Of a stretch of DNA of 64,000 nucleotides, positions 17,172 to 25,786 are shown in pieces (within the stretch, counting starts at the first letter, position 1; every line of letters begins with the position of its first letter). This stretch comes from Putridiphycobacter sp965230485. GTDB taxonomy: Bacteria; Bacteroidota; Bacteroidia; Flavobacteriales_D; Crocinitomicaceae. Position numbers and translations under genes: made by a program. The DNA is taken from assembly GCA_965230485.1 (NCBI GenBank), contig CBDDLA010000001.1, positions 1,798,001-1,862,000 on the forward strand, written 5' to 3'. The notes under the pieces were generated by a model. It was given only the letters and a program-made list of their open reading frames with translations. It ran no database searches and was not told where the DNA came from.

Positions 17172-19403
17172 TTAAAATACCTTATACACATGAAATCTAT
17201 TTTGACTTTTATTGATAATGTAGTTCTTTGTAGTTGTTAGTAAATAGTCATAAACTATTGGTGTTTTTAATAGAAGATTACCATAAAAATCAAGGAAATA
17301 TAGTTCTTTTGTTTGAGTATTCAAAAAAGGAAAGATACCATTTTCAGTCCAGACACCATTAATAAACTCAATATTTGGTTCTGGTTTTCTTAATTCAAAC
17401 TCAATCAGCCCAAGTGTATTATAGAAGCGCATTTGATCGTAAGTTTCAACTCCTAACAGCCATTTTTTTGATTTTACCCAAACAGATTTACTTTCCTCAT
17501 TTACTTTATCAAGTTCCAAACTATCAAGACCCAACTGATTAAAATTGTGCATTTTAATATAACCGTCATCATAGGTCATTATTTGGTATTGGTTTGAATT
17601 TAAAGTAAGAAATGGCGCCATTTTGCCTGTTGAAGTAAAATTCTCTTTGGCGCCTAATAAAGTTTCACTAATCGGATTAATGATAAAAATAGAATCAATG
17701 CTTTGCAAAAGTAGAATATTTTGTCCATTAATTATTTGATGAAAAAACGCTGCGGTCTTACCCAAAATTCTAGATTGTTTATGTCCAGAATTAGGTTCTC
17801 CCTTTTCATCACAAATTAGAATACCTGTTTCTGTTTTAATAATAAACCTCATCATTTTTCCTTCTGTTATAGGTTGAATTTTTTTGATATTTGAAGAGGT
17901 ACTTAAATTAAAATTATTTAATATTTGACCATTGTCTGTACTGATAACAATAGCACTTTTTCCCTGAACCACAACCAAATTGTTATTTTCTCCAATACTT
18001 TTTTCTAACAAAATAGGAGCAATTGTAATTTCATTGTCAAATTCTTTGTGCCATGCCTTCTCTCCTTCCAAATTATAAAAATCAATTGCTTTGCCATTAA
18101 CTGCTACTATGAAATGTTGGTCTACAGATTCATCTTCGAATGCCAATAACCACTTAGTTGGACTAACATTAGCAAAATCAGCAATCAGGCGTGAATCATT
18201 AGTGCGAGTAACTTTATCAGTAATACTTGAAAGGTTAATGCTTCTTTTTTGATTAATCCATGTTTTAGCAGTAATAATCATACCTTGGTCTAAATAATCT
18301 ATATCCAGGGTATTAATTTGTGATGGTATTTTTTTAGCTAACTCGTAATTATCAAATGTCTTTCCGAGTTGAATATTTGTTAATATCCAATACATTGCTT
18401 GTAAGTTATTGGCTAAAAAAACGTAGTTGTTAAAGGCAGCAAAATAATGCATATCTGATTTCAATTCATGACATATTTTTTGCCAATCCCAATTTATATT
18501 AAAGGGTATAATTTCAGTATTATTAAGGTACACTGATGGTTTCATTAAAGCATCTTGACTTGAACCTATTACTGCTTCTTTAATGAGATTTTCTAACTGT
18601 TGTTCGTCACTTTGTCGTGCAATAATTAATTCGAAAGAATCCTTTTCGATATAAGCCATCTCATTATCAATCCAAGATTGGTCAAACACATTATTTGAAT
18701 GCTGCAATGTCTTAACATCCGAAGCATATCTCGAACTGCCAAAATACCTTATCTTTCGTGCGGTTGCCGGACAGTTTGACAACAATTGAAATGGCTTAAC
18801 TGGTTTTCCCTTAAGCAATTCCTCCTCTGAAATATAAGCACTGAATTTAACATTATCAGATAGTTTAATGGCTTCAACAATTCCATCATTATCTTTAAAA
18901 AAGAAATCTGCATTCCCATAATAAGGAGGCTTAAGTTTTCTTGTTTTTTTTGGTTTTACAACTTTATCTGAAATTACAAAGTATAAATCATTTTCCCAGT
19001 AGTACCATGTCTTTCCTTTAAAATTGATGGTTCTATTGTCCATAATTTCAATATCTGGAAAATTAAGAATCGTACCTTTTGGTAGACCGCAAATACTCAT
19101 GGTATTTTGCTTCAAAGACCTATTTAGCTGAATAGATATTGATTCCTTCGATAAAATATTTTCTGACAACACCTCCAGCCAATCCGACCAGTAATCAGCA
19201 CCATACGATTTAAGTAATTCAAGTCCACTTGTTTTACTTTTTAGTTGTTCAATATCGGCAACAAAAAGTTGCTCACTATCTTCCGTTTCGAATGATTCAT
19301 GACTGACAGGAAAATATTGTTTTTGGTAAATAAAATACCCTCCGTAAGCTATACCTGCTGTACCAATTAGTAAAAATAGAAACCTAAAAAGGGGCTTTCC
19401 CAT
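17172..19403 (-). CDS. Large membrane-anchored protein with beta-propeller-like C-terminus
   Basis: A protein of about 743 aa with one N-terminal membrane segment (FRFLFLLIGTAGIAYGGYFIY), then an extracytoplasmic part. The first 380 residues have no recognisable family but resemble DUF3352-like sequences. The second half repeats short blades such as HFIVAVNGKAIDFYNLEGEKAWHKEF and NLVVVQGKSAIVISTDNGQIL, the pattern of a PQQ/WD-like propeller. I chose the ATG at 19403 over 19448 because a -7 promoter element (19421-19428) lies between them. It precedes the OmpA/TSP3 gene by 3 bp, suggesting a joint envelope role. The function is unknown. Confidence 0.7.
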   Translation of the reverse strand: MGKPLFRFLFLLIGTAGIAYGGYFIYQKQYFPVSHESFETEDSEQLFVADIEQLKSKTSGLELLKSYGADYWSDWLEVLSENILSKESISIQLNRSLKQNTMSICGLPKGTILNFPDIEIMDNRTINFKGKTWYYWENDLYFVISDKVVKPKKTRKLKPPYYGNADFFFKDNDGIVEAIKLSDNVKFSAYISEEELLKGKPVKPFQLLSNCPATARKIRYFGSSRYASDVKTLQHSNNVFDQSWIDNEMAYIEKDSFELIIARQSDEQQLENLIKEAVIGSSQDALMKPSVYLNNTEIIPFNINWDWQKICHELKSDMHYFAAFNNYVFLANNLQAMYWILTNIQLGKTFDNYELAKKIPSQINTLDIDYLDQGMIITAKTWINQKRSINLSSITDKVTRTNDSRLIADFANVSPTKWLLAFEDESVDQHFIVAVNGKAIDFYNLEGEKAWHKEFDNEITIAPILLEKSIGENNNLVVVQGKSAIVISTDNGQILNNFNLSTSSNIKKIQPITEGKMMRFIIKTETGILICDEKGEPNSGHKQSRILGKTAAFFHQIINGQNILLLQSIDSIFIINPISETLLGAKENFTSTGKMAPFLTLNSNQYQIMTYDDGYIKMHNFNQLGLDSLELDKVNEESKSVWVKSKKWLLGVETYDQMRFYNTLGLIEFELRKPEPNIEFINGVWTENGIFPFLNTQTKELYFLDFYGNLLLKTPIVYDYLLTTTKNYIINKSQNRFHVYKVF

Positions 19404-19420
19404 TGAAAAACTATTTAACA

Positions 19421-19428
19421 CAAAAATA
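19421..19428 (-). promoter_or_regulatory. -7 promoter element (TATTTTTG) with upstream TTTG
   Basis: A perfect TAnnTTTG on the minus strand 17 bp before the ATG at 19403. A TTTG (plus-strand CAAA at 19446-19449) lies 17 bp further upstream, near the expected -33 spacing. It would drive the propeller-like gene and the OmpA/TSP3 gene. Confidence 0.55.
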
Positions 19429-19487
19429 GCATAGTTTAAAGGGTTCAAACAACTAAAAACTGTATGATATACACATCATATTGTGAA

Positions 19488-20096
19488 TCATAAATCAAGC
19501 CTTAGCTGTTCATCAGAGAACAATTTGAAACTCTTCCTATGAAGTGGTGTAGCTCCAAATTCTAATATAGCTTGTCGGTGGGCTTTTGTTGGATAACCAT
19601 TGTTTTGCTTCCAATTGAATTCTGGATAAGTTTGATGATAATTTTTCATTAACTGATCACGGTGCACCTTTGCCAAAATACTAGCGGCAGCTATTGAAAG
19701 GAATCTTCCATCTCCCTTAATAATGCATTCATGCTCTATTTTTTGATATGGATTAAAACGATTTCCATCTATCAATAACCTTTCAGGTGGAACCTCTAAT
19801 TGATCTAGCGCTCGGTGCATGGCAAGAAAGGAGGCATTTAAAATATTAATCTCATCTATTTCTTCAGGACTGACAACTCCTATACCAAAAGCCATTGATT
19901 GTTGTTTAATGATTGGAAAAAGGTGATCTCTTTTTTTTTCGCTAAGTTGCTTAGAATCATTCAGTAAATTATTTTCAAAATCTGCAGGAAGTATTACTGC
20001 TGCAGCTACTACTGGTCCTGCCAAACATCCTCTTCCTGCCTCATCACAACCCGCTTCAAGCTTACCATCCTTTTTAAAAAATAACGACAACGACAT
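19488..20096 (-). CDS. rnhB: Ribonuclease HII
   Basis: RNase HII cleaves the RNA strand of RNA-DNA hybrids and single ribonucleotides in DNA. The N-terminal GCDEAGRGCLAGPVVAAAVIL carries the catalytic DE pair. LLIDGNRF and GDGRFLSIAAASILAKVHRD contain the other acidic residues, and NNGYPTKAHRQAI is the family's late block. The length of about 202 aa is normal. The start is set at the ATG at 20096 because the upstream in-frame ATG at 20105 falls inside a TAACTTTG promoter element (20103-20110). The message would be almost leaderless. Confidence 0.95.
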   Translation of the reverse strand: MSLSLFFKKDGKLEAGCDEAGRGCLAGPVVAAAVILPADFENNLLNDSKQLSEKKRDHLFPIIKQQSMAFGIGVVSPEEIDEINILNASFLAMHRALDQLEVPPERLLIDGNRFNPYQKIEHECIIKGDGRFLSIAAASILAKVHRDQLMKNYHQTYPEFNWKQNNGYPTKAHRQAILEFGATPLHRKSFKLFSDEQLRLDL

Positions 20097-20102
20097 AATT
20101 AA

Positions 20103-20110
20103 CAAAGTTA
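20103..20110 (-). promoter_or_regulatory. -7 promoter element (TAACTTTG) of rnhB
   Basis: A perfect TAnnTTTG on the minus strand ending 6 bp before the rnhB ATG at 20096. It decides the start codon and predicts a leader of only a few bases. A -33 TTTG was not found. Confidence 0.5.
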
Positions 20111-20226
20111 TTATTTATTGATATTTTAAAAATGATAACGATCAGAAAATAAAAGTGTCTATTTTTTCGTATTTTTACACAACTAAACCGCTCTAAAATG
20201 CGTCTATTATTTAAATCGTATTCAAT

Positions 20227-20604
20227 ATGAAAAGAGGATTTGTATTATTTATTGGTCTGTTCTTGACCCTGATTTCAAGTGCGCAAAACGTATCTTATCA
20301 GGATTCAGAAAAGGCAAATACTGCTAAATTAGAAGGAGTTTTTAACTTTAATTTTGATGGTACCTTTTCAAAAGAAAAACTTGATAAAGCGACTACATAT
20401 TACGCTCAATACTTTGAGGTTGAATACCAAAAAATTGAAAATGGATATTCAGCAAAAATTACTATGCTTGATGAAAATCCAATCTCAAGAAAAATAATTG
20501 AACGTTATTTTACAACCCTTAACGTAAAATTGATAGAGGCTGGGGAAGAAAATCTTGAAATTCGACCGTTTATTAAAAAATACCTGATGCTGCCTACTGA
20601 ATAA
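20227..20604 (+). CDS. Small exported hypothetical protein
   Basis: A 125-aa protein with a signal peptide (MKRGFVLFIGLFLTLISSAQ) followed by about 105 residues. The mature part contains FNFNFDGTFSKEKLDKATTYYAQYFEVEYQKIENGYSAKI, a ferredoxin-like beta-alpha-beta pattern that in other Bacteroidota secreted proteins resembles heavy-metal-associated-like folds. No metal-binding Cys pair is present. No named family is recognised. It is a single-gene unit ending at a strong intrinsic terminator. Confidence 0.65.
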   Translation: MKRGFVLFIGLFLTLISSAQNVSYQDSEKANTAKLEGVFNFNFDGTFSKEKLDKATTYYAQYFEVEYQKIENGYSAKITMLDENPISRKIIERYFTTLNVKLIEAGEENLEIRPFIKKYLMLPTE

Positions 20605-20632
20605 TTCAAAAGGCATAGATCTCATTTAAAAT

Positions 20633-20668
20633 AAAAAGCACCTTTTTTGGGTGCTTTTTATTTTTATG
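20633..20668 (+). terminator. Intrinsic terminator
   Basis: A perfect 10-bp stem, AAAAAGCACC (20633-20642) with GGTGCTTTTT (20650-20659), and a 7-nt loop, followed by ATTTTTAT. It lies 29 bp after the stop of the small exported protein. Confidence 0.85.
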
Positions 20669-20741
20669 TTGATATTTTTTGTAAATTAACATCCCGCGAT
20701 TTGGTAAATTATTAATCGCCAACGCTCAAAAATATGCTATT

Positions 20742-21026
20742 ATGAAAGATACAGTTGCCCCAATATTAATCGAAAAAGAACTAATCCCTCAGCTCAAATT
20801 TAAAAATTCGATTGAAATAGAGCAATCGCCGAGGTTGATGAATAAGTTGGTAGAGGCAACAAGATTGGGCAATATCCATCATGGAAAAATTCGAATCAAT
20901 TTTCTTGATGATGAAGGATTAAAGTCGGTTGAAACCACAATTTGGGCTACTGGCGCTAAATATATTTGCTTAAAGGGAGGAATCTGGCTGCCAATTTCAA
21001 GAATAGTAGGTGTTAAAAAAGTATAA
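20742..21026 (+). CDS. Conserved-looking small cytoplasmic protein of unknown function
   Basis: A 94-aa protein with no signal peptide or membrane segment. It runs RLMNKLVEATRLGNIHHGKIRINFLDDEGLKSVETTIWATGAKYICLKGGIWLPISRIVGVKKV: a short helix, then five or six strands that look like a small SH3/PilZ-type barrel ending in a basic tail. The block ...W-A-x-G...I-x-L-K-x-G...I-P-x-x-R-I looks like a nucleic-acid- or ligand-binding barrel, but this is shape only. It sits alone after a terminator and before the DsbD-type gene, 136 bp away. Confidence 0.6.
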   Translation: MKDTVAPILIEKELIPQLKFKNSIEIEQSPRLMNKLVEATRLGNIHHGKIRINFLDDEGLKSVETTIWATGAKYICLKGGIWLPISRIVGVKKV

Positions 21027-21129
21027 CTATATAAAATACAAGTTTTTAATATAAATTCACTCCATTTTTTATCTTTTAGGAATTCAATAGTATTTTTCAA
21101 ACAAAATGCTGTATTCTTATTCTTTATTC

Positions 21130-21137
21130 TAAATTTG
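21130..21137 (+). promoter_or_regulatory. -7 promoter element (TAAATTTG)
   Basis: A perfect TAnnTTTG followed by C, 25 bp before the ATG of the DsbD-type gene. No -33 TTTG is seen at normal spacing. Confidence 0.45.
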
Positions 21138-21162
21138 CATCTCTCGCTTTAACGCACTCATC

Positions 21163-23604
21163 ATGATAAAAAAAATAATACTTTTAAGTTTTCTTTTCTT
21201 AACTTTTACTGCTCTTGCCCAAGAACTACCTAATGATATTCATGAGGTGGTTAACTGGTCGCAAAAAGTAAAACAAAAAGGGTGCGAAGCAACCATTACA
21301 TTTACTGTTGACCAAAAAGATGGATGGCATGTCTACTCTCAAACACAACCCGAAGGAGCTGTAGCGTTTCCGACGGAATTTATTTTTAAGGCATCAGATA
21401 ATTATGAATTAATTGGCGGCGTCAAAGAGGTTGGTACAGAATTGCATGAAGGGCAATTTCCAGAAAGATATTTCCCTGGAGGCAAAGCTGTTTTTAAACA
21501 AAAAATTAAGATTACTACAACTGAAGATTTCGTTTTACATGTAGATTATGTCTACATGGCCTGCAAAGAAGCTTGCTTCCCCCCTACTGACGAATTTTTT
21601 GACATAAAAATAAAAGGGTGTGACTCTGAAGCTAGCGAATCTTCGGACAATGGTAAACCTGAAGAAATCGAAGAGACGGATGCTGGGCTAACCGAAAAAG
21701 CTAATGTCGATTCAGTGGGTGCTTCAATGAAATCCCCAATTGCTTATGAAGTCTTCCTAATCAAAAAAGCTGCTAATTCTTATGAATTCCACTTAAAACC
21801 AAATCCTGATGAGGCATGGTTTCTTCTTACTGGTAAAGATCAAATAAACCTTGATTTAGATGGAAAATTTTCAAAAAAAGAGGCCATTATTTTACCTGCT
21901 AAAAAAGATACTCTAATAGGGTCAACAACATATCAATTATGGGAATCTGGTGATATCATTTTACCTTTCGAGATAAATGAGCAAGACACGGCTCAAACCA
22001 TTAAACCCTCTCTATTTTTTTCGGCGCTTGGACCAGACAACAAGATATTTAAATCAGATTTAGTAACTGCTGAGCTATCCATTCAATCTGCCCGAGTTCA
22101 ATCACTTTCAGATGAATCTAAAACGTCTTACTGGGGAATTTTTTGGTTAGCGTTTGCTGGTGGTCTGGTTGCTTTATTAACGCCTTGTGTATTCCCAATG
22201 ATTCCAATGACGGTAAGCTTCTTCACTAAAGGAAGTGAGGATAAAAAGAAGGGGCTGTTTAGAGGGGTGATGTATGGATTTTTTATCCTACTCATTTACG
22301 TTATGCTTAGCGTTCCATTCCATTTAGTTGATTCATTAAACCCTAACATTCTTAACAATATTGCAACCAACGGTCCACTCAATGTCTTCTTTTTTATCAT
22401 GCTATTTGTATTTGCCCTCTCATTTTTGGGCGCATTCGAAATTGTTTTACCTGCGAAATGGACAAATAAAGCAGATTCAAAATCGGACCTTGGTGGATTA
22501 ATAGGAATCTTTTTTATGGCATTAACCCTTGCTTTGGTTTCTTTTTCATGTACAGGTCCTATTTTGGGTAGCTTGTTGGCGAATGCAGCGGGAGGGGGAG
22601 CATGGAATTTAACCTGGGGTATGGCAGGTTTTGGTGTAGCACTTGGCTTACCATTTGCATTGTTTGCTATTTTCCCTAGCTGGCTTAATACGCTCCCTCA
22701 ATCAGGGGGATGGTTAAATAACGTAAAAGTTGTACTTGGCTTTTTAGAACTGGCATTTGCTTTTAAATTTTTATCGAATGCCGATTTATCTATACAAGCA
22801 CATTTATTAGAACGTGAAGTATTCATTGCCATTTGGATTGCTATTTTTGGTGCCATGACTATGTACCTCTTCGGACTGTTTTCTACAAAACACGACTCAC
22901 CGCTTAATGGTGGATTAGGAACATTTAGAGTCATGATTGCTACACTTTCATTAATGTTCACCATCTATATGATCCCAGGACTATTTGGTGCACCTCTTAA
23001 ACTAATTTCTGCATTCCCTCCACCGACATCATATAGTGAGATCCCATATGGGATTCATGGACGCGCTCCAGAAGGAACTGGAGTTACCGGAGATGGTGAA
23101 ATTCCTGAAGGTGCGGAATTTGAACACAACTTAATGGTATTCCATAATTATGACCTGGCAAAAAAATACGCTGACGAAGTTAACAAACCATTAATGCTTG
23201 ATTTCACTGGACATAATTGTGTGAATTGTCGAAAAATGGAAATTAATGTTTGGTCGGCTGAACGTGTCCACAAGCTCATGAACAATGATTTTGTGATAGC
23301 TTCACTGCCTGTTGATGAGCGCATTAAAATGCCTCAAGAAGAGGTATCTCCTTATACTGGTAGAACATTAAAAACTTGGGGTGATAAATGGGCTGACATG
23401 CAATCTGCACTTTATAAAAAGAATACGCAACCTCAGTATATTGCATTAGATAAAGGTGGGCAGATTATGAACACTGATGCAACTTACAGCTCACATGGTA
23501 ATCCGGAAGCTTTCGAAAAATGGTTAAAAGATGCGAAAACAGAATTTGCAAAGCGTGGAGATGTTATTATCATTAGAGGGAATGGCACTTTAGCTAGCTT
23601 ATAA
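21163..23604 (+). CDS. dsbD: DsbD-type thiol:disulfide interchange protein
   Basis: An 813-aa membrane reductase that would carry electrons from cytoplasmic thioredoxin to extracytoplasmic thiols. It has a signal peptide, then an N-terminal immunoglobulin-like domain with a redox pair (YMACKEACFPP, Cys134 and Cys138). An eight-helix CcdA/DsbD domain follows with its two functional cysteines, LTPCVFPMIPM (Cys342) and SFSCTGPILGS (Cys463). A C-terminal thioredoxin domain has HNCVNCRKME (Cys686/Cys689). All six cysteines of the electron relay are therefore present. A second domain of about 120 residues lies between the N-terminal module and the membrane core. It is monocistronic, ending at a terminator. 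Confidence 0.92.
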   Translation: MIKKIILLSFLFLTFTALAQELPNDIHEVVNWSQKVKQKGCEATITFTVDQKDGWHVYSQTQPEGAVAFPTEFIFKASDNYELIGGVKEVGTELHEGQFPERYFPGGKAVFKQKIKITTTEDFVLHVDYVYMACKEACFPPTDEFFDIKIKGCDSEASESSDNGKPEEIEETDAGLTEKANVDSVGASMKSPIAYEVFLIKKAANSYEFHLKPNPDEAWFLLTGKDQINLDLDGKFSKKEAIILPAKKDTLIGSTTYQLWESGDIILPFEINEQDTAQTIKPSLFFSALGPDNKIFKSDLVTAELSIQSARVQSLSDESKTSYWGIFWLAFAGGLVALLTPCVFPMIPMTVSFFTKGSEDKKKGLFRGVMYGFFILLIYVMLSVPFHLVDSLNPNILNNIATNGPLNVFFFIMLFVFALSFLGAFEIVLPAKWTNKADSKSDLGGLIGIFFMALTLALVSFSCTGPILGSLLANAAGGGAWNLTWGMAGFGVALGLPFALFAIFPSWLNTLPQSGGWLNNVKVVLGFLELAFAFKFLSNADLSIQAHLLEREVFIAIWIAIFGAMTMYLFGLFSTKHDSPLNGGLGTFRVMIATLSLMFTIYMIPGLFGAPLKLISAFPPPTSYSEIPYGIHGRAPEGTGVTGDGEIPEGAEFEHNLMVFHNYDLAKKYADEVNKPLMLDFTGHNCVNCRKMEINVWSAERVHKLMNNDFVIASLPVDERIKMPQEEVSPYTGRTLKTWGDKWADMQSALYKKNTQPQYIALDKGGQIMNTDATYSSHGNPEAFEKWLKDAKTEFAKRGDVIIIRGNGTLASL

Positions 23605-23617
23605 AACAACATATTTA

Positions 23618-23656
23618 AAACAAGGCGTTTTATTTATAACTGCCTTGTTTTTTTGT
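23618..23656. terminator. Bidirectional intrinsic terminator overlapping yidD 3' end
   Basis: A 9-bp stem, AAACAAGGC (23618-23626) with GCCTTGTTT (23642-23650), and a 15-nt loop. It is followed by a T run on the + strand and preceded by TTTAAAA, which gives a U-rich tail on the - strand. It serves the DsbD-type gene, and its loop holds the stop codon of yidD. Confidence 0.75.
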
Positions 23657-23884
23657 TCTTTTAGGTACCTCATCTAAACCTTGTCCACCCCATGGGTGGC
23701 AGGTACTAATCCTTTTTATTCCCAGCCATGTTCCTTTTATAGGCCCCCATTCTTTAATGGCTTCAATCGTATAATTAGAACAGGTGGGGTGATAACGACA
23801 AGATCCTGGTAAAATTGGTGATATGACCCATTGGTATACCTTAACAGGAAAAATAAATATGGCTTGAATAAATTGCTTAATCAT
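23630..23884 (-). CDS. yidD: Membrane protein insertion efficiency factor YidD
   Basis: YidD is a small amphipathic inner-membrane-associated protein that helps YidC insert membrane proteins. The 84-aa sequence carries the whole signature: FPVKVYQWVISPILPGSCRYHPTCSNYTIEAIKEWG, then GTWLGIKRISTCHPWGGQGLDEVP, with the three conserved cysteines and the C-H-P-W-G-G block. It is usually next to rnpA/yidC, but here it is isolated between the DsbD-type gene and a zinc-ribbon protein. Its last codons lie in the terminator hairpin shared with the convergent gene. Confidence 0.93.
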   Translation of the reverse strand: MIKQFIQAIFIFPVKVYQWVISPILPGSCRYHPTCSNYTIEAIKEWGPIKGTWLGIKRISTCHPWGGQGLDEVPKRTKKQGSYK

Positions 23885-23957
23885 TTCATCTATATTTAAC
23901 GATCTGTTAGAATTTGCCTAAAAATCGTTCAGTCAATATAAAATAATTTAACGGGAT

Positions 23958-24335
23958 TCATTTTACGTAATCTTGTCTAATCACAAGGGCTACCCAACCA
24001 TCTTCTAATTTAATAAACCCTTGGTCGTAGCAAAAGTAATACTTTCCTCCCTTTTTAGTATTATAAACATTAGTGTGAAATCCAAAATTATATCCATCTT
24101 CTAATAAAACGGACTCTCTTACCTTAGCCTTTCCTTTGGGATTAAAACCTGCCAAAATTCTGCGATTTTTACGAAGGATATTGTTTACCTTTCTAACGTA
24201 TGAGGTAGAATCTTTATTCTGATCGTTATGATACAAGTTTCTACAATAGCTATTGCAAAACTTTTTATCTGCCCTTCCAAGCACTTCTCCTTGGCAATAC
24301 AAACATTTTTTTTTAGGGCTTTTACTCGTCATCAC
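23958..24335 (-). CDS. Zinc-ribbon hypothetical protein
   Basis: A 125-aa basic protein. The N-terminal KKCLYCQGEVLGRADKKFCNSYCRNLYHN is a four-Cys zinc ribbon (C-x2-C...C-x3-C). The middle is a basic helix (VRKVNNILRKNRRILAGFNPKGKAKV) and the C-terminus NTKKGGKYYFCYDQGFIKLEDGWVALVIRQ forms strands. Nucleic-acid binding is plausible but not shown. It is read divergently from the DUF58 gene. I recall similar sequences only in Bacteroidota, without a function. A second ATG follows the first at 24332. Confidence 0.7.
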   Translation of the reverse strand: MMTSKSPKKKCLYCQGEVLGRADKKFCNSYCRNLYHNDQNKDSTSYVRKVNNILRKNRRILAGFNPKGKAKVRESVLLEDGYNFGFHTNVYNTKKGGKYYFCYDQGFIKLEDGWVALVIRQDYVK

Positions 24336-24406
24336 TCATAAACTTAGCCCTATAAATGTAGCACATTTTTAATAACTATCCCTATCTTCGCTTAAAAGAA
24401 ATTACA

Positions 24407-25333
24407 TTGTATAATAAAATTGACATACAGGAATTACCTAAATTCGGAAATTTAGAACTTTTAGCAAAACAAGTAGTTGAGGGTTTTATTACCGGTCTTC
24501 ACCGCTCTCCCTTCCATGGTTTTTCCGTTGAATTTTCAGAACATAGGTTGTATAATGCGGGCGAGTCAACTAAAAATATTGACTGGAAATTATATGCCAG
24601 AACAGACAAACTATTTATTAAACGATTTGAGGAAGAAACCAACCTGCGTTGCCGCTTTGTGTTGGATGTTTCCTCATCCATGTACTTTCCGGAAATATCC
24701 GATAAGCAACCATACAACAAGTTAGGCTTTAGCATTTATGCAATAGCGTCATTAATTGAACTACTCAAAAAACAGCGTGATGCTGCCGGCATTAGCCTGT
24801 TCGATAATGAGGTAATTGCTGAAACTGCCATTAAATCTTCTAAAAAGCACCATAAACTGATCTACAATGAATTAGAACAAGTAATGATAAGGCAAAAAGA
24901 GGCCCTTAACAAAGACACAAGACTCATTCAAGTATTACATCAAATTGCAGAGAGTACACATAAGCGATCGTTAGTTGTTATTTTCTCAGACTTATTTTCA
25001 ACTGAAACAGTTGATGACCTGACTGAGGCATTTTTGCATTTAAAGCATAATAAGCACGAAGTTATTTTATTTCATGTACTCGATAAATCGAAAGAAGTAA
25101 CGTTCAATTTTGCGAATAAACCCACTGAGTTTGTAGATTTAGAATCAGGAAGAAAAGTAAAAGTACACCCTAATGAAGTTAAAGATACTTATCAAAAAAT
25201 GATTGATGAGCGATTATCTGCCCTTAAATTAAAATGCTCGCAATTTAAAATCGACTATATAGAAACAGATATTAATCAAGGTGTTGAATTCACTCTGCAA
25301 CAATATTTAATTAAGCGCAGTAAGATGATATAA
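24407..25333 (+). CDS. DUF58 domain protein (VWA-like), TTG start
   Basis: A 308-residue cytoplasmic DUF58 protein, a von Willebrand A-like partner of MoxR AAA ATPases in several Bacteroidota operons. SVEFSEHRLYNAGESTKNIDWKLYARTDKLFIKRFEEETNLR is the DUF58 block. It is followed by FVLDVSSSMYF with a metal-ion-dependent adhesion (DxSxS) motif and SLVVIFSDLF. The start is TTG at 24407, because no ATG lies early enough to retain the conserved region; a near-consensus -7 element TATCTTCG is at 24383-24390. No moxR or BatA gene is adjacent, which is unusual. Confidence 0.85.
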   Translation: MYNKIDIQELPKFGNLELLAKQVVEGFITGLHRSPFHGFSVEFSEHRLYNAGESTKNIDWKLYARTDKLFIKRFEEETNLRCRFVLDVSSSMYFPEISDKQPYNKLGFSIYAIASLIELLKKQRDAAGISLFDNEVIAETAIKSSKKHHKLIYNELEQVMIRQKEALNKDTRLIQVLHQIAESTHKRSLVVIFSDLFSTETVDDLTEAFLHLKHNKHEVILFHVLDKSKEVTFNFANKPTEFVDLESGRKVKVHPNEVKDTYQKMIDERLSALKLKCSQFKIDYIETDINQGVEFTLQQYLIKRSKMI

Positions 25334-25394
25334 GACCAATTTTGAGAAAAATATTTTTTTTTATTTTTTTCATGGTTATAATAAAAAGAATACA

Positions 25395-25402
25395 TACTTT
25401 TG
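25395..25402 (+). promoter_or_regulatory. -7 promoter element (TACTTTTG) of tRNA-Asp
   Basis: A perfect TAnnTTTG 57 bp before the tRNA-Asp 5' end, consistent with a short 5' leader to be trimmed by RNase P. Confidence 0.5.
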
Positions 25403-25459
25403 TCCCGCTTTCAACGGAAGGCATTTTGGCTTTTAAAAGTCTTGAAAATATTAAAAAAC

Positions 25460-25533
25460 GGTCTGGTAGTTCAGTTGGTTAGAATATCGCCCTGTCACGG
25501 CGAGGGTCGCGGGTTCGAGTCCCGTCCAGACCG
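25460..25533 (+). tRNA. tRNA-Asp (GTC)
   Basis: A 74-nt cloverleaf: acceptor GGTCTGG paired with CCAGACC and discriminator G, D arm GTTC...GAAT, anticodon arm TCGCC-CTGTCAC-GGCGA with anticodon GTC (25494-25496), and a T arm GCGGG-TTCGAGT-CCCGT (one mispair at its base aside). No CCA is encoded; CTTTTTT follows. It is a solitary tRNA with its own promoter. Confidence 0.95.
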
Positions 25534-25572
25534 CTTTTTTAAAATCATTGCCTATATGGCTGTAGGTAACAG

Positions 25573-25615
25573 AAAACCCTAAGAAGTATCAAAGTTCTTA
25601 GGGTTTTTGCTTTTT
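25573..25615 (+). terminator. Intrinsic terminator
   Basis: A 13-bp perfect inverted repeat, AAAACCCTAAGAA (25573-25585) with TTCTTAGGGTTTT (25595-25607), and a 9-nt loop, followed by TGCTTTTT. It ends the tRNA-Asp transcript 40 bp after the tRNA. Confidence 0.85.
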
Positions 25616-25786
25616 AGAGTAAGAATGTCTCGTCTATTTCTTGATCACTTAAAAAGATTAAATTAAAGACAGTAGTCCTTAATCTAAGGAATAATTGATC
25701 CAAATTGAATACCGCAATAAGACTAAATTACCTACTTCTATTTTCAACTATTCTTGTTAACTTTATGCCTTCAAATTGAAAGCATC

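Noticed and set aside
25400..25582. 60-aa plus-strand ORF around the tRNA-Asp
   Set aside because: It translates straight through a well-formed tRNA, so it is not a protein gene.
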